Shown: positions 37,909-49,106, numbered from the stretch's first letter. The stretch is 64,000 nucleotides of DNA from Psychrobacter luti (GCF_014192115.1 NZ_JACHXL010000006.1:1-64000), one strand, 5' to 3'. Numbers and translations: made by a program. Notes: generated from the sequence alone by a model not told the origin.

Positions 37909-38220
37909 ATGGCTAACCAGAGAATCCGTATCCGTCTTAAGTCTTTTGATCATCGTCTGATTGATCAATCTGCACAAGAGATTGTTGATACTGCAAAGCG
38001 CACCGGTGCGCAAGTTTGTGGTCCTGTACCGTTGCCGACTCGCATTGAGCGCTTCAACGTTCTAACTTCACCACACGTAAACAAAGACGCTCGTGATCAG
38101 TACGAAATCCGTACTCATAAGCGTATGGTTGACATCGTTCAACCTACCGACAAAACTGTGGATGCGCTAATGAAGCTTGACTTGGCGGCGGGTGTTGACG
38201 TTCAAATTGCTTTGGGTTAA
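37909..38220 (+). CDS. rpsJ: 30S ribosomal protein S10
   Basis: 103 residues, the same length as E. coli S10, with [19 protein letters not shown] and the conserved [20 protein letters not shown]. It is a component of the 30S head and also partner of NusB in antitermination. It is the first gene of the S10 operon, with AGGAGCTTG before the ATG. Confidence 0.98.
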   Translation: MANQRIRIRLKSFDHRLIDQSAQEIVDTAKRTGAQVCGPVPLPTRIERFNVLTSPHVNKDARDQYEIRTHKRMVDIVQPTDKTVDALMKLDLAAGVDVQIALG

Positions 38221-38268
38221 TGCACATAAACACCCAACCCATTAATATAAGATATAAAGAGGTCTAAA

Positions 38269-38907
38269 ATGGCGATCGGTTTAGTCGGTAAAAAATGCGG
38301 CATGACCCGTGTCTTCACTGAAGCAGGCGCATCTATCCCTGTAACAGTAGTTGAGATCAGTGCTAACCGCATTACTCAAGTAAAAAATACTGATGTAGAT
38401 GGCTATCAAGCCATCCAAGTTACCACAGGTACCCGTCGTGACAGCCGCGTAACAGCAGCTCAAAAAGGTCACTTCGCTAAAGCTGGTGTTGCAGCTGGCC
38501 GTGGTGTTTGGGAATTTCGTGCCAATGAAAGCGATCTTGAAGGTCGTGAAATTGGTGGTGAGATCCTAGCTGACTTGTTCGAACAAGGTCAGATGGTTGA
38601 TGTCACAGGACAGAGTAAAGGTAAAGGCTTTCAAGGCGGCGTGAAGCGTCACAACTTCAGCATGCAAGATGCCACTCATGGTAACTCAGTATCTCACCGT
38701 GCACTTGGTTCAACTGGTCAAAACCAGTCACCAGGTAAAGTCTTCAAAGGCAAAAAAATGCCAGGTCAGATGGGTAACAAACGTGTTACCGTTCAGGGCC
38801 TAGAAGTGATATCGGTTGATGTTGAAAATGGGTTACTTGTCATCAAGGGTGCTATCCCAGGTGCCACCGGTGGCGATGTCATCGTACGTCCGTCAGTCAA
38901 AGCCTAA
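38269..38907 (+). CDS. rplC: 50S ribosomal protein L3
   Basis: 212 residues. Primary 23S binding protein near the peptidyl transferase centre. It contains [17 protein letters not shown], the [16 protein letters not shown] loop with the conserved glutamine that is methylated by PrmB in E. coli, and [13 protein letters not shown]. It stands second in the S10 operon. Confidence 0.98.
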   Translation: MAIGLVGKKCGMTRVFTEAGASIPVTVVEISANRITQVKNTDVDGYQAIQVTTGTRRDSRVTAAQKGHFAKAGVAAGRGVWEFRANESDLEGREIGGEILADLFEQGQMVDVTGQSKGKGFQGGVKRHNFSMQDATHGNSVSHRALGSTGQNQSPGKVFKGKKMPGQMGNKRVTVQGLEVISVDVENGLLVIKGAIPGATGGDVIVRPSVKA

Positions 38908-38921
38908 GCAAGGGGATTAAC

Positions 38922-39524
38922 GTGGATTTAAAAACAGTTACAGGGGCGGCAGTTGAGCTTTCTGATACGGCTTTCGGTCGTGAATTCAACGAAGCACTAG
39001 TGCATCAAGTCGTCACCGCATATCTTGCTGGTGCTCGCCAAGGTACACGCGCTCAAAAAACCCGTGCCGAAGTTTCTGGCGGTGGCATTAAGCCATGGCG
39101 CCAAAAAGGTACTGGTCGCGCTCGTGCAGGTTCTATTCGTAGCCCAATCTGGCGTTCTGGTGGTCGTGCATTCGCTGCAAAACCACAAGATTGGTCACAG
39201 AAAGTTAACCGTAAGATGTATCGCGGTGCGATGCAGTGCATCCTAGCCGAATTGATTCGTCAAGATCGTCTAATTCTGGTTGAAGAGCTAAGCGTTTCTG
39301 GCCCTAAGACCAAAGAGCTGATTGCGAAGTTAAATGACTTAGGCGCACCTCGTGCACTAATCGTCACCAAAGAAGTTGACGAAAACTTATACTTAGCTGC
39401 TCGCAACATTCCACACGTCAATGTACTTGGTACAAACGAAGTGGATCCAGTGAGCTTGATTGCTTTTGATAAAGTAATCATGTCAGTTGAAGCTGCGAAA
39501 CAATTTGAGGAAGCACTAGCATGA
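38922..39524 (+). CDS. rplD: 50S ribosomal protein L4
   Basis: 200 residues, starting with GTG after AAGGGGATT. It has the exit-tunnel loop [20 protein letters not shown] and [15 protein letters not shown], then [19 protein letters not shown]. In E. coli L4 also represses its own operon through the S10 leader. The stop overlaps the rplW ATG by 4 bp. Confidence 0.98.
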   Translation: MDLKTVTGAAVELSDTAFGREFNEALVHQVVTAYLAGARQGTRAQKTRAEVSGGGIKPWRQKGTGRARAGSIRSPIWRSGGRAFAAKPQDWSQKVNRKMYRGAMQCILAELIRQDRLILVEELSVSGPKTKELIAKLNDLGAPRALIVTKEVDENLYLAARNIPHVNVLGTNEVDPVSLIAFDKVIMSVEAAKQFEEALA

Positions 39525-39871
39525 ATAACGCAAGACTTTATCAGATCCTAAGAGGACCTGTATTCTCAGAGAAATCTCAAATGCTTGGCGATTCACTTGG
39601 CGTGCAGGTATTTAAAATTGACTCTAACGCTACTAAGTTAGAAGTTAAAAAAGCAGTTGAGATGATGTTCGAAGGCGTTGAAGTTTTAAAAGTAAACACT
39701 TTGAATGTTAAAGGTAAGACAAAGCGTTTTGGTAAGAATATCGGCCGTCGTAATGACTATAAAAAAGCCTATGTTACCTTAAAAGCTGGTCAAGATGTAC
39801 AAATGGCTGATGCTGGTGAAGACGTCGCAAAAACGACTGCTTCTACTAGTGAAACAGCGAACAACGAATAA
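39521..39871 (+). CDS. rplW: 50S ribosomal protein L23
   Basis: 116 residues. Sits at the tunnel exit and docks SRP and trigger factor. The core ([54 protein letters not shown]) is normal. The C-terminus carries about 20 extra acidic, Thr/Ala-rich residues not present in E. coli L23 (100 aa). Confidence 0.97.
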   Translation: MNNARLYQILRGPVFSEKSQMLGDSLGVQVFKIDSNATKLEVKKAVEMMFEGVEVLKVNTLNVKGKTKRFGKNIGRRNDYKKAYVTLKAGQDVQMADAGEDVAKTTASTSETANNE

Positions 39872-39882
39872 GGATTACACTC

Positions 39883-40710
39883 ATGCCTATCGTAAAAGCA
39901 AAGCCAACATCACCAGGCCGTCGTTTTGTTGAAAAAGTGGTGCATCCACACCTTTACAAAGGTCGTCCTTTTGCAGCGCTTCTCGAATCAAAAAGTAAGT
40001 CAGGTGGTCGTAACAATAATGGTCGCATCACGACTCGTCACATCGGTGGTGGTCATAAGCAACATTATCGTATTATCGATTTCAAACGTACTAAAGACAA
40101 TATCCCAGCCACGGTAGAGCGTATCGAATACGATCCTAACCGTACTGCGCACATTGCTTTACTTAAGTACGCTGATGGTGAACGCCGCTATATCATTGCT
40201 GCTAAAAAACAAGCAGTTGGTGATACAGTAATGTCAGGAGAGAACTCTCCAATCCGTCCAGGTAACTGTTTACCGCTGAAAAACATCCCATTGGGTACTG
40301 TTATTCACAATATCGAACTTAAAATCGGTAAAGGTGCACAGATTGCTCGTTCTGCGGGTGCTAGCGTTCAACTACTAGGTCGTGACGGTATTTATGCTAT
40401 TTTACGTCTACGTTCTGGCGAAACACGCCGTGTACACGTGAACTGCCGTGCCGTTATTGGTGAAGTTTCTAACACTGAAAACAACTTGAAATCACTTGGT
40501 AAAGCCGGTGCTTCACGTTGGCGTGGTGTTCGTCCTTCTGTTCGTGGTGTTGCTATGAACCCGGTTGATCACCCACATGGTGGTGGTGAAGGTCGTAACA
40601 AAGGTCGCCATCCAACCAGCCCTTGGGGTCAGAAGTCTAAAGGACTTAAAACGCGTCATAATAAGCGTACTGACAGTATGATCATCCGCCGCCGCGCCAA
40701 GAAGAAATAA
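39883..40710 (+). CDS. rplB: 50S ribosomal protein L2
   Basis: 275 residues. Needed for subunit association and peptidyl transfer. Landmarks are [35 protein letters not shown] and the C-terminal [14 protein letters not shown] with the functionally important His. Normal length. Confidence 0.98.
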   Translation: MPIVKAKPTSPGRRFVEKVVHPHLYKGRPFAALLESKSKSGGRNNNGRITTRHIGGGHKQHYRIIDFKRTKDNIPATVERIEYDPNRTAHIALLKYADGERRYIIAAKKQAVGDTVMSGENSPIRPGNCLPLKNIPLGTVIHNIELKIGKGAQIARSAGASVQLLGRDGIYAILRLRSGETRRVHVNCRAVIGEVSNTENNLKSLGKAGASRWRGVRPSVRGVAMNPVDHPHGGGEGRNKGRHPTSPWGQKSKGLKTRHNKRTDSMIIRRRAKKK

Positions 40711-40722
40711 AGGAAGAATTTC

Positions 40723-40998
40723 ATGCCTCGTTCATTGAAAAAAGGTCCATTCATAGACGCGCACTTGTTTGCCAAAGTTGAGAATGCATTAGATACCAAC
40801 TCACGCAAACCAATTAAGACTTGGTCGCGCCGCTCGATGATTTTGCCACAAATGGTTGGCCTAACTTTATCTGTTCACAACGGCCGTACTCATGTACCGG
40901 TTATCGTGAGTGAACAGATGGTTGGTCATAAACTAGGTGAATTTGCCCCGACTCGTACGTATCGTGGTCATGGCATTGACAGAAAAGCTAAGAAATAA
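40723..40998 (+). CDS. rpsS: 30S ribosomal protein S19
   Basis: 91 residues. 30S head protein. It has the [14 protein letters not shown] start, the [20 protein letters not shown] block and [23 protein letters not shown] stands before the ATG. Confidence 0.98.
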   Translation: MPRSLKKGPFIDAHLFAKVENALDTNSRKPIKTWSRRSMILPQMVGLTLSVHNGRTHVPVIVSEQMVGHKLGEFAPTRTYRGHGIDRKAKK

Positions 40999-41008
40999 GG
41001 TGCTTACC

Positions 41009-41338
41009 ATGGAAGTAACTGCAAAATTACGCGGTGCCGCCATTTCGGCACAAAAAGTTAGACTCGTTGCTGATGAAGTTCGTGGCAAATCTATCGAGCG
41101 TGCTTTGGATATCCTAACGTATAGTAATAAAAAAGGCGCTGTGTTCGTTAAGAAATGTCTTGACTCAGCCATCGCCAATGCCGAACATAACAACGGTCTA
41201 GATATTGATACTCTTAAAGTATCAACCATCTACGTTGATGAAGGCATTACGCTAAAACGTATCCTACCACGTGCTAAAGGTCGCGCTGATCGTATCAGTA
41301 AGCGTACTTGTCACATCACTATAAAGGTAGGAGAATAA
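41009..41338 (+). CDS. rplV: 50S ribosomal protein L22
   Basis: 109 residues, starting at the [23 protein letters not shown] (AAGGTG upstream); an open frame further upstream overlaps rpsS and is not used. The tunnel beta-hairpin loop is around [20 protein letters not shown], a known site of macrolide-resistance changes in other species. Confidence 0.98.
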   Translation: MEVTAKLRGAAISAQKVRLVADEVRGKSIERALDILTYSNKKGAVFVKKCLDSAIANAEHNNGLDIDTLKVSTIYVDEGITLKRILPRAKGRADRISKRTCHITIKVGE

Positions 41339-41341
41339 GTT

Positions 41342-42070
41342 ATGGGTCAAAAAGTACATCCAATCGGAATTCGTCTTGGTGTTGTCAAAAAGCATAATGC
41401 AAACTGGTATGCTAACCCTAAACAATACTCAGAATACCTGATCAACGACATTCAAGTCCGCGAGTATCTACGCAAAAAACTAGATAATGCTATGATTAGC
41501 AATATCATGATTGAGCGTCCTACTGGTGCTGCTAAGATTACCATCGCCACTGCGCGTCCTGGTATTGTTATCGGTAAGAAAGGCGAAGATATCGAAAGAC
41601 TTCAAAAAGAATTGACCAAGATTATGGGCGTACCTGCTCAGGTCAACATTGAAGAAATCACTTCACCTGATCTTGATGCACGTTTGGTCGCTGATGGTAT
41701 CGGCAGCCAGCTTGAGCGTCGTGTTATGTTCCGTCGTGCGATGAAACGTGCTGTACAGAACAGCATGCGCTCTGGTGCTAAAGGTATTAAAGTTGAGTTG
41801 TCTGGCCGTCTTGGCGGTGCTGAGATCGCTCGTACTGAATGGTACCGTGAAGGTCGTGTGCCATTACATACGCTCCGCGCTGATATTGACTATGCGTCAG
41901 TACGTGCAGAGACAACTTACGGCACTATCGGTGTAAAAGTTTGGATTTTCCGTGGCGAAATCCTTGACGGCATGAACAGTGTATACAATCCCGTCAAAGA
42001 AGAGCAGACTCGTGCGCCAAAACGCCGTGGTCGTGGAAACGGAAACCGTCGAAACACAGACAGAGGTTAA
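41342..42070 (+). CDS. rpsC: 30S ribosomal protein S3
   Basis: 242 residues. mRNA-entry-site protein with helicase activity together with S4. It contains the KH domain ([20 protein letters not shown]) and the C-terminal [20 protein letters not shown]. The basic Asn/Arg-rich tail ([18 protein letters not shown]) is slightly longer than in E. coli (233). Confidence 0.98.
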   Translation: MGQKVHPIGIRLGVVKKHNANWYANPKQYSEYLINDIQVREYLRKKLDNAMISNIMIERPTGAAKITIATARPGIVIGKKGEDIERLQKELTKIMGVPAQVNIEEITSPDLDARLVADGIGSQLERRVMFRRAMKRAVQNSMRSGAKGIKVELSGRLGGAEIARTEWYREGRVPLHTLRADIDYASVRAETTYGTIGVKVWIFRGEILDGMNSVYNPVKEEQTRAPKRRGRGNGNRRNTDRG

Positions 42071-42073
42071 ACT

Positions 42074-42487
42074 ATGTTACAGCCAAAACGTACCAAGTTT
42101 CGTAAAATGCACAAAGGTCGTAACACTGGGCTAGCTCATCGTGGAAGCACCGTTGCATTCGGACAAATTGGTCTAAAATCGTTGACTCGTGGTCGTATGA
42201 CTGCCCGTCAAATTGAAGCAGCACGTCGTACCATCACTCGTAAAATTAAGCGTGGCGGTAAGATTTGGATTCGTGTATTCCCAGACAAACCGATTACCAA
42301 TAAACCACTAGAAGTACGTATGGGTAAAGGTAAAGGTCCTGTAGAATATTGGGTATGCGAAGTCAAGCCTGGTAAAATGCTATATGAAATCGAAGGGGTT
42401 TCAGAAGACCTTGCTCGCGAAGCGTTAACGCTTGCTGCAGCAAAACTACCCTTTAAAACTACCATTGTTAAGCGGACGATAATGTAA
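42074..42487 (+). CDS. rplP: 50S ribosomal protein L16
   Basis: 137 residues. Located near the A-site tRNA elbow. It has [39 protein letters not shown] and [20 protein letters not shown]. The stop shares its last base with the rpmC ATG. Confidence 0.98.
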
Positions 42488-42684
42488 TGAAGATCAGTGA
42501 ATTACGTGATAAATCATTAGAAGAACTGACCCAGTTACTTGATGAAAAGCAACTTGATGCTTTCCGTATTCGTATGGCTAAAGCAACTGGTCAGTTGGGG
42601 AATACCCATGAAGTGCGTGTCAATCGTCGTGCGATTGCTCAGCTTCAGACTTTGATTAACGAGAAACAACGAGGCGACTCATGA
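42487..42684 (+). CDS. rpmC: 50S ribosomal protein L29
   Basis: 65 residues, two helices. [20 protein letters not shown] and [20 protein letters not shown] are typical. It lies next to L23 at the tunnel exit. It overlaps rplP by 1 bp and rpsQ by 4 bp. Confidence 0.97.
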
Positions 42685-42956
42685 GCGATAACAATCAAAC
42701 AGAGACCAATGCTAGCGTATTGACAGGACGAGTTGTCAGCGACAAGATGGACAAGTCCATCACAGTTTTGATTGAGCGTCTGGTTCGTCATCCTTTGTAT
42801 GGCAAACAGCTTCGTCGTTCTACAAAAATCAAGGCTCATGATGAGAATAACGTTTGCCAACAAGGCGACCTTGTCCGCATCAAAGAAACGCGTCCAATCT
42901 CAAAAACCAAGTCTTGGACTTTGGTTGAAGTGGTTGAAAAAGTAGAAAAAATCTAA
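42681..42956 (+). CDS. rpsQ: 30S ribosomal protein S17
   Basis: 91 residues. OB-fold 16S binding protein, with [20 protein letters not shown] and [20 protein letters not shown]. It has a short extra N-terminus ([10 protein letters not shown]). It is the last gene of the S10 unit. Confidence 0.97.
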
Positions 42957-42961
42957 GTAAA

Positions 42962-42990
42962 TTGCATTAAAAGCCAGAAGCTGTTAAAAT
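42962..42990 (+). promoter_or_regulatory. Candidate spc operon promoter
   Basis: TTGCAT (42962-42967), a 17-bp spacer and TAAAAT (42985-42990) lie in the 181-bp gap between rpsQ and rplN, the place where E. coli has its spc promoter. Confidence 0.7.
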
Positions 42991-43137
42991 AGCCGCCTTT
43001 TTAAGGATGCTGATTGCGCCGAGCGTATATCACTCACATTAAGAGTAGCAGCGGTTATTATTATTAAAATGCCGACTACTCATACTGTGCTAGCGGCAGC
43101 AACTGGTTTTTATTGCTCATACGTGTGGAGTAACGCT

Positions 43138-43506
43138 ATGATTCAGGTTGAATCGATGCTGGAAGTTGCAGATAATAGCGGTGCAAGACGAGTTCAGTGC
43201 ATTAAAGTACTGGGTGGCTCTCATCGTCGTTATGCATCAGTTGGCGACATTATTAAAGTAACGGTTAAAGAAGCCATTCCTCGTGGTCGTGTTAAAAAAG
43301 GCGACGTGATGAATGCTGTAGTTGTACGTACCAAAAAAGGCGTTCGTCGTCCTGATGGTTCTGTTCTGCGTTTTGACGACAATGCTGCGGTATTGTTGAA
43401 CCAAAACAAAGCACCGATTGCAACTCGTATTTTTGGACCGGTAACTCGTGAACTACGTGGTGATCAGTTTATGAAAATTGTATCACTAGCACCAGAAGTA
43501 TTGTGA
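43138..43506 (+). CDS. rplN: 50S ribosomal protein L14
   Basis: 122 residues from the ATG of [20 protein letters not shown], with GGAG at 43127-43130. The frame is open further upstream, but that part is not L14-like. It has [20 protein letters not shown] and the conserved C-terminal FGPVTRELR. First gene of the spc operon. Confidence 0.98.
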   Translation: MIQVESMLEVADNSGARRVQCIKVLGGSHRRYASVGDIIKVTVKEAIPRGRVKKGDVMNAVVVRTKKGVRRPDGSVLRFDDNAAVLLNQNKAPIATRIFGPVTRELRGDQFMKIVSLAPEVL

Positions 43507-43514
43507 GGTAATCC

Positions 43515-43832
43515 ATGTCAAAATTACGTAAAGGCGATACAGTTATCGTGATTGCTGGGAAAGACAAAGGCAAGCAAGGTACTGTACAAGCTGTAAAAAA
43601 CGATCGTATTAAAGTTGAAGGCATTAATATTGTCACTAAACATCAGAAGCCAAATCAGGCAACTGGCGTTGAAGGTGGCATTCTTAAGCAAGAAGCTTTT
43701 CTGCATATCTCAAATGTCGCAATATTAAATGCGCAAACCCAAAAAGCTGATCGTATTACTTATCAGTTCGGCGAAGACGGCAAGAAACAACGCGTCTATC
43801 GTTCGAACGGTGAAGTAGTGGCGACTGCGTAA
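43515..43832 (+). CDS. rplX: 50S ribosomal protein L24
   Basis: 105 residues. Early assembly protein with a KOW motif (KLRKGDTVIVIAGKDKGKQG) and VEGINIVTKHQKPN. Normal length. Confidence 0.98.
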   Translation: MSKLRKGDTVIVIAGKDKGKQGTVQAVKNDRIKVEGINIVTKHQKPNQATGVEGGILKQEAFLHISNVAILNAQTQKADRITYQFGEDGKKQRVYRSNGEVVATA

Positions 43833-43853
43833 GACACTAAGGGTGTAATGGTA

Positions 43854-44390
43854 ATGGCAAGATTAAAATCTTTATATAACGAAGAATTAAAGCAGCAAAT
43901 CAAAGAAGAGCTTGGTTTGGCGAACGTGATGCAGGTGCCTAAAATCACTAAAATCACACTAAACATGGGTGTAGGCGGCGCGTCTCAAGACAAGAAATTG
44001 CTTGAAGGTGCAGTAGCTGACATGACCGCTATCGCTGGTCAAAAACCTGTTGTCACCAAAGCGCGTAAATCAGTTGCTGGCTTTAAAATTCGTGAAGAAT
44101 GGCCAATTGGCTGTAAAGTAACGCTACGCGGTGAGCAAATGTACGAATTTTTAGATCGTCTCATTGCCATTGCAATTCCTCGTATTCGTGATTTCCGCGG
44201 TTTTTCACCTAAAGCCTTTGACGGACGTGGTAACTACTCATTGGGTATCAAAGAACAAATTGTATTCCCAGAAGTAGACTTTGACAAGATTGATCGTATC
44301 CGCGGTATGGATGTGACAATCACCACGTCAGCTGGTACTGATGAAGAAGGTCGTGCGTTGCTTAAAGCATTCGGCTTCCCATTTAAATAA
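43854..44390 (+). CDS. rplE: 50S ribosomal protein L5
   Basis: 178 residues, binds 5S rRNA. It contains [40 protein letters not shown] and the [20 protein letters not shown] segment. The ATG at 43854 matches the family start; another ATG 6 bases upstream is also possible from the ribosome binding site spacing. Confidence 0.97.
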   Translation: MARLKSLYNEELKQQIKEELGLANVMQVPKITKITLNMGVGGASQDKKLLEGAVADMTAIAGQKPVVTKARKSVAGFKIREEWPIGCKVTLRGEQMYEFLDRLIAIAIPRIRDFRGFSPKAFDGRGNYSLGIKEQIVFPEVDFDKIDRIRGMDVTITTSAGTDEEGRALLKAFGFPFK

Positions 44391-44402
44391 GGTAAAGACG
44401 TT

Positions 44403-44708
44403 ATGGCAAAGAAGAGCATGATTAACCGCGAATTAAAGCGCGAAAAAATGGTTGCTAAATACGCTGACAAGCGTATCAAGCTAAAAGAAACTATCAGTGA
44501 TATGACTGCAAGTGACGAAACTCGTATGGAAGCGATGTTAGAGCTACAAGCTCTACCACGTAACGCATCACCAGTACGTCTGCGCAATCGTTGTGCTATC
44601 ACAGGTCGTCCTCACGGTTACTTCCGCAAGTTTGGCTTATCACGCAATATGCTGCGTGAGCGTGTCATGCAAGGCGATGTGCCTGGTGTTCGTAAAGCAA
44701 GCTGGTAA
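44403..44708 (+). CDS. rpsN: 30S ribosomal protein S14
   Basis: 101 residues, the long zinc-free form: no CxxC pair, and the C-terminal [20 protein letters not shown] and [10 protein letters not shown]. 30S head protein. Confidence 0.98.
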   Translation: MAKKSMINRELKREKMVAKYADKRIKLKETISDMTASDETRMEAMLELQALPRNASPVRLRNRCAITGRPHGYFRKFGLSRNMLRERVMQGDVPGVRKASW

Positions 44709-44719
44709 GGAGTAACTAT

Positions 44720-45118
44720 ATGAGTATGCAAGATACCGTTGGGGATATGCTAACCCGTATTCGTAACGCACAAACGGCCAATAAAGTATCGGTAGCAATG
44801 CCGAGCTCTAAGCTACGTAAATCAATCGCTGACTTATTGGTTAGTGAAGGTTATGTAGCGAACGCTGTTGTTACTGAAGAAGACAACAACAAAGCAACTT
44901 TATCTATCGAATTGAAATATTTCGAAGGCAAACCTGTTATCGAAACGATTCAACGTTTTAGCCGTCCTGGTTTACGCCAGCATCGCGGTAAAGACGCTAT
45001 CCCTACTGTTAAACAAGGTATGGGTGTTGCTATCGTATCAACTAGCCAAGGTATCATGAGCGATCGTGCTGCACGCGCTGCTGGTATCGGTGGTGAAATC
45101 GTTGCATTCGTTGCCTAA
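44720..45118 (+). CDS. rpsH: 30S ribosomal protein S8
   Basis: 132 residues. [39 protein letters not shown] and the C-terminal [19 protein letters not shown] are typical. In E. coli S8 is the translational repressor of the spc operon. It is followed by an unusually large 224-bp gap with a terminator-like hairpin. Confidence 0.98.
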   Translation: MSMQDTVGDMLTRIRNAQTANKVSVAMPSSKLRKSIADLLVSEGYVANAVVTEEDNNKATLSIELKYFEGKPVIETIQRFSRPGLRQHRGKDAIPTVKQGMGVAIVSTSQGIMSDRAARAAGIGGEIVAFVA

Positions 45119-45270
45119 TTAGCAGTTGTTGCTATGGGTAATGAGACGATAAAGTCTACTTGAACCCCTTTGAGATACTGGTAACTCTACATAGAGTTCA
45201 CGAATTTCAAAGAAAGCTAAGCATTTGATATTGATAAAATTGAATGATGTTTATTGGGAACAATTATGCT

Positions 45271-45303
45271 AAACTAGCAGGCTTTTTAGCCTGTTAGTTT
45301 TTT
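45271..45303 (+). terminator. Terminator-like hairpin between rpsH and rplF
   Basis: A 13-bp stem (45271-45283 with 45288-45300, one G-U pair) has a TTTT loop and is followed by a run of six T (45298-45303). It has every mark of an intrinsic terminator but lies inside the spc operon. It may be an attenuator or a partial terminator. No strong promoter is evident between it and rplF. Confidence 0.75.
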
Positions 45304-45342
45304 CGCTAATATAAAGAAGTTAATTTTTTAAGGAATATTCCT

Positions 45343-45876
45343 ATGTCTCGTGTGGCTAAAGCCCCAGTGACGCTGCCAAACGGCGTAAGCGTTACTTTGA
45401 ACGATCGGCAGGTCGAAGTTAAAGGCAAGAACGGCAATTTGTCTTTACGCCTGCATGATTTGGTCGAGCTGAAACAGGAAGATGATGCAATCATTTTCTC
45501 ACCTACAGTCGATTCAAAAGAAGCCATGATGCATACTGGCACCATGCGCGCTCTGCTTAACAACTATGTTACAGGCGTTAATGAAGGCTTCGAAAGACGT
45601 CTTCAACTAATTGGTGTTGGTTATCGTGCTCAAGCTACTGGTAATAAAGTAACGCTAAACGTTGGTTACTCACATCCAGTAGAATATACGTTACCTGAAG
45701 GTGTATCGGCTGAAACACCAACGCAAACTGAAATTGTTTTGAAATCAAACAATAAGCAGCAGCTTGGTCAAGCAGCGGCTAATATCCGCGCTTTCCGCCC
45801 ACCAGAGCCTTACAAAGGTAAAGGTATTCGTTATAGTGACGAGCATGTGATTCGCAAAGAAGCCAAGAAAAAATAA
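45343..45876 (+). CDS. rplF: 50S ribosomal protein L6
   Basis: 177 residues. Two-domain protein near the factor-binding site, with [40 protein letters not shown] and [19 protein letters not shown]. Same length as E. coli L6. AAGGAAT stands before the ATG, after the hairpin. Confidence 0.98.
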   Translation: MSRVAKAPVTLPNGVSVTLNDRQVEVKGKNGNLSLRLHDLVELKQEDDAIIFSPTVDSKEAMMHTGTMRALLNNYVTGVNEGFERRLQLIGVGYRAQATGNKVTLNVGYSHPVEYTLPEGVSAETPTQTEIVLKSNNKQQLGQAAANIRAFRPPEPYKGKGIRYSDEHVIRKEAKKK

Positions 45877-45887
45877 GGTGAGTTGAA

Positions 45888-46238
45888 ATGTTTGATAAAA
45901 AAGCAGCTCGTCTACGTCGAGCTAAGAAAACCCGCGCACATATCCGTTTCTTGGGCGTTCATCGTCTAACGGTTAACCGTACGCCGAAACACATTTATGC
46001 CCAGATTATCTCTCCGAACGGTGGTGAAGTGATTGCTCAGGCATCTACCTTAGACAGCAGTTTGCGTTCAGGCGCGACTGGTAACGCTGATGCAGCGACG
46101 TCTGTGGGCCAATTGATCGCAGAACGCGCAAAAGCAGCTGGTATCACTAAAGTTGCCTTTGACCGTAGTGGTTTTAAATATCATGGTCGAGTAAAAGCTT
46201 TAGCTGAAGCTGCTCGCGAAAACGGATTGGAGTTTTAA
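45888..46238 (+). CDS. rplR: 50S ribosomal protein L18
   Basis: 116 residues. 5S rRNA binding protein with [20 protein letters not shown] and the C-terminal [20 protein letters not shown]. Normal length. Confidence 0.98.
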   Translation: MFDKKAARLRRAKKTRAHIRFLGVHRLTVNRTPKHIYAQIISPNGGEVIAQASTLDSSLRSGATGNADAATSVGQLIAERAKAAGITKVAFDRSGFKYHGRVKALAEAARENGLEF

Positions 46239-46240
46239 TC

Positions 46241-46756
46241 ATGGCTAGAAATGATAAAAATGATAAAAATGAACAGACTGACGGTCTAGTAGAACGCTTA
46301 GTTACCGTTGATCGCGTTGCAAAAGTTGTTAAAGGTGGTCGTATTTTCTCTTTCACCGCGCTAACTGTAGTTGGTGATGGCAATGGTCGTGTTGGTTTTG
46401 GTCGCGGTAAAGCACGTGAAGTGCCAGCTGCTATTCAAAAAGCACTAGAAGCTGCCAAACGTAATATGATTACTGTTGAGCTAAATGATGCAACTTTGTA
46501 TCATCCAATCAAAGCACGTCATGGTGCTAGTAAAGTTTATATGCAACCTGCATCTGAAGGTACTGGCGTAATCGCTGGTGGCGCAATGCGTGCTGTATTA
46601 GAAGTTGCTGGTGTCAAAGATGTTTTGACTAAATGTTATGGTTCTACCAATACCGCTAACGTTGTTCGCGCAACGTTCAATGGTTTACGTGATATGTCAA
46701 CTCCAGAAAAGATGGCAGCGAAACGTGGTAAATCTGTAGACGAAATCTTGGGTTAA
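46241..46756 (+). CDS. rpsE: 30S ribosomal protein S5
   Basis: 171 residues. Fidelity protein with the double-stranded-RNA-binding domain ([40 protein letters not shown]) and [21 protein letters not shown] short Asn/Asp/Lys-rich N-terminal stretch precedes the domain. Confidence 0.98.
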   Translation: MARNDKNDKNEQTDGLVERLVTVDRVAKVVKGGRIFSFTALTVVGDGNGRVGFGRGKAREVPAAIQKALEAAKRNMITVELNDATLYHPIKARHGASKVYMQPASEGTGVIAGGAMRAVLEVAGVKDVLTKCYGSTNTANVVRATFNGLRDMSTPEKMAAKRGKSVDEILG

Positions 46757-46776
46757 CTTAGACTAGGTGAGTTACG

Positions 46777-46956
46777 ATGAAAAAAATGAAAGTCACTCAA
46801 TTTAAATCGGGTGCCCATCGCCTCAAGAGCCACAAAGCGAGCTTGAAAGGATTGGGTTTACGCCGTATTAATCATACTGTTGAAGTAGAAGATACTCCTT
46901 CAACACGTGGTATGGTCAATCGCGTCAACTACATGGTAAAAGTGGAGGAAGCGTAA
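46777..46956 (+). CDS. rpmD: 50S ribosomal protein L30
   Basis: A 59-residue protein ([53 protein letters not shown]). Same length as in E. coli. AGGTGAG precedes the ATG; its TAA overlaps the rplO ATG by one base. Confidence 0.97.
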   Translation: MKKMKVTQFKSGAHRLKSHKASLKGLGLRRINHTVEVEDTPSTRGMVNRVNYMVKVEEA

Positions 46957-47396
46957 TGGGACTTAGATTAAATGAATTATCACCAGGTGTTGGCGCAAAG
47001 AAAACTGCCCAACGTCGTGGTCGCGGTATCGGTTCAGGTCTTGGTAAGACTGGTGGTCGTGGTGTAAAAGGTCAGAAATCTCGTTCAGGTTCTAGCATTC
47101 GCTCAGGATTTGAAGGTGGTCAAATGCCTTTATATCGCCGTCTACCAAAATTTGGTTTTACCAGTAAAATGGCAATGACAACTGCTGAAGTTCGTCTGTC
47201 TGAACTGAATAAAATCGAAGGCGATGTGGTTAGCATTGAAACATTGAAAGCTGCTAACCTTATCCGTCATGACATGAAACGCGCTCGTATTATGTTGTCA
47301 GGCGAAGTTACTAAAGCTTATACCTTTAAAGGTATCAAAGTGACTAAAGGCGCCAAGCAAGCAATCGAAGCTGCTGGTGGTAGCATCGAGGAGTAG
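46956..47396 (+). CDS. rplO: 50S ribosomal protein L15
   Basis: 146 residues. [40 protein letters not shown] and [17 protein letters not shown] are typical of the extended N-terminal arm. Overlaps rpmD by one base. Confidence 0.98.
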   Translation: MGLRLNELSPGVGAKKTAQRRGRGIGSGLGKTGGRGVKGQKSRSGSSIRSGFEGGQMPLYRRLPKFGFTSKMAMTTAEVRLSELNKIEGDVVSIETLKAANLIRHDMKRARIMLSGEVTKAYTFKGIKVTKGAKQAIEAAGGSIEE

Positions 47397-47400
47397 TAAC

Positions 47401-48747
47401 GTGTCAAAACAATCAATGTCATCGGCTGGTATACCGCTCAATCCATTTGCATTTATACGTAAGTATGATGAATTATGGACGCGTTTATTATTCTTAATCG
47501 GCGCATTGATTGTTTATCGTTTAGGGTCACATATTCCAGTGCCGGGCATCAATCCGGTTAACTTGGCTGATCTGTTTTCGCGCAACGAAAATACCATTTT
47601 GAGCATGTTTAACATGTTCTCAGGTGGTGCACTAGAGCGTATGTCTATTATGGCGCTTGGCATCATGCCATATATTTCAGCATCGATTATTGTACAGATG
47701 ATGTCTGCAGTATTGCCATCGCTTGAAGCCCTCAAAAAAGAAGGTGAAGCGGGACGACGTAAGCTAAACAAGTATACCCGTCAGGGCACACTTGCTTTAG
47801 CACTAGTACAGTCATTAGGAATGTGTGCTGGCTTAATCAGTCAGAATCTTACTTTATCGTCTGGACTAACCTTTTATATTCCAGCGGTTACCTCATTGGT
47901 AGCTGGCGCTATGTTCTTAATGTGGCTTGGTGAGCAGATTACAGAGCGCGGCGTAGGTAATGGTATCTCAATGCTCATTTTTGCGAGTATTGTGGCTGGT
48001 ACGCCAGGTATGATTTCGCAGTCTATTGAACAGGTCAATCAAGGGCAGATGAACTTGATTGTACTCTTTATCTTTGTATTGCTAGGCATCGCGGTGACCG
48101 CCGGTATCGTTTATATTGAACGTGCTCAGCGCCGTGTACCCGTAAACTATGCGCAGAAGCAACAACAAGGTCGCAAGATATATGCTCAGCAGCAGTCACA
48201 TTTGCCGTTGAAGCTGAACATGGCAGGGGTTATCCCAGCCATTTTTGCTAGCTCGTTATTGTTGTTTCCAGCAAGTTTAGGGCAGTGGGTTGGTCAATCG
48301 GCTGATCCTACCTTAACGCAAAAGATATTGCAGAATATGGCATTGGTGTTGTCTCCAGGACAGCCGCTATATTTGGTTCTGTTTGGTGCAATGATTATTT
48401 TCTTTTGTTACTTCTATACGGCTTTGGTATTTAGTCCACGTGAAGTTGCAGAGAACCTTAAACGTAGTGGTGCGTATATCCCAGGTATTCGCCCCGGACA
48501 ACAAACTCAGCGTTACCTCGATCATGTATTAAACCGACTGACCTTTATTGGCGCGATGTATATGACGGTTATTTGTTTAATGCCAATGGTCGTCCAGTCA
48601 TCGTTTGGTGTACCGTTTCAACTTGGTGGTACGTCGTTACTGATTATGGTGGTTGTGGTGATGGACTTCATCTCGCAAATCCAAGCGCATTTGATGACCC
48701 ATCAATATCATGATCAGACGTTAATTCAATCGCCCACTCAACCTTAA
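47401..48747 (+). CDS. secY: Protein translocase subunit SecY
   Basis: Channel of the SecYEG translocon. The 448-residue protein has ten membrane segments, the plug region after [19 protein letters not shown], the [20 protein letters not shown] block, [18 protein letters not shown] and the C-terminal cytosolic loop [21 protein letters not shown] place the start at GTG 47401 because GAGGAG lies 8 bases upstream; the frame is open further into rplO. Confidence 0.96.
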   Translation: MSKQSMSSAGIPLNPFAFIRKYDELWTRLLFLIGALIVYRLGSHIPVPGINPVNLADLFSRNENTILSMFNMFSGGALERMSIMALGIMPYISASIIVQMMSAVLPSLEALKKEGEAGRRKLNKYTRQGTLALALVQSLGMCAGLISQNLTLSSGLTFYIPAVTSLVAGAMFLMWLGEQITERGVGNGISMLIFASIVAGTPGMISQSIEQVNQGQMNLIVLFIFVLLGIAVTAGIVYIERAQRRVPVNYAQKQQQGRKIYAQQQSHLPLKLNMAGVIPAIFASSLLLFPASLGQWVGQSADPTLTQKILQNMALVLSPGQPLYLVLFGAMIIFFCYFYTALVFSPREVAENLKRSGAYIPGIRPGQQTQRYLDHVLNRLTFIGAMYMTVICLMPMVVQSSFGVPFQLGGTSLLIMVVVVMDFISQIQAHLMTHQYHDQTLIQSPTQP

Positions 48748-48779
48748 ATGAGCGGTACGATATCTCAAAGGAGTATGCT

Positions 48780-48896
48780 ATGAAAGTTCAAGCATCAGTT
48801 AAGAAGATTTGTGGTAGCTGTAAAGTTGTGCGCCGTAAAGGCCGTGTACATATTATTTGTACTGCAGAACCTCGCCACAAGCAACGTCAAGGTTAA
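48780..48896 (+). CDS. rpmJ: 50S ribosomal protein L36
   Basis: A 38-residue protein ([20 protein letters not shown] ... [13 protein letters not shown]). It carries the zinc-binding set Cys11, Cys14, Cys27 and His32, so it is the zinc form. AAAGGAG stands before the ATG. Last gene of the spc unit. Confidence 0.97.
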   Translation: MKVQASVKKICGSCKVVRRKGRVHIICTAEPRHKQRQG

Positions 48897-48958
48897 TACT
48901 TTAATAGGGCAACGCGCTAAGCTTGTGCTATTAATTAAATTAATACTTGAAAAATGAC

Positions 48959-48980
48959 GGCGGATGGGATATCATCCGCC
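48959..48980 (+). promoter_or_regulatory. Hairpin in the alpha operon leader region
   Basis: GGCGGATG (48959-48966) pairs with CATCCGCC (48973-48980). There is no T-run after it. It lies upstream of the likely alpha promoter and could be a weak terminator of the spc operon or an RNA-protection structure. Confidence 0.4.
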
Positions 48981-49077
48981 ACTTGCCGTAGTTTATGCAA
49001 AATCTTTTATAACATGGTCAATGAATGGGCTTGGTTACCAAGTCAAAACAGCGATAATAATTATAAAAGCTTTAGTA

Positions 49078-49106
49078 TTGACAGCAACAAATCTGAAAAA
49101 TAACGC
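49078..49106 (+). promoter_or_regulatory. Candidate alpha operon promoter
   Basis: A perfect TTGACA (49078-49083) with a 17-bp spacer to TAACGC (49101-49106) lies 46 bp before rpsM. The -10 is poor, so the assignment is tentative. Confidence 0.45.
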
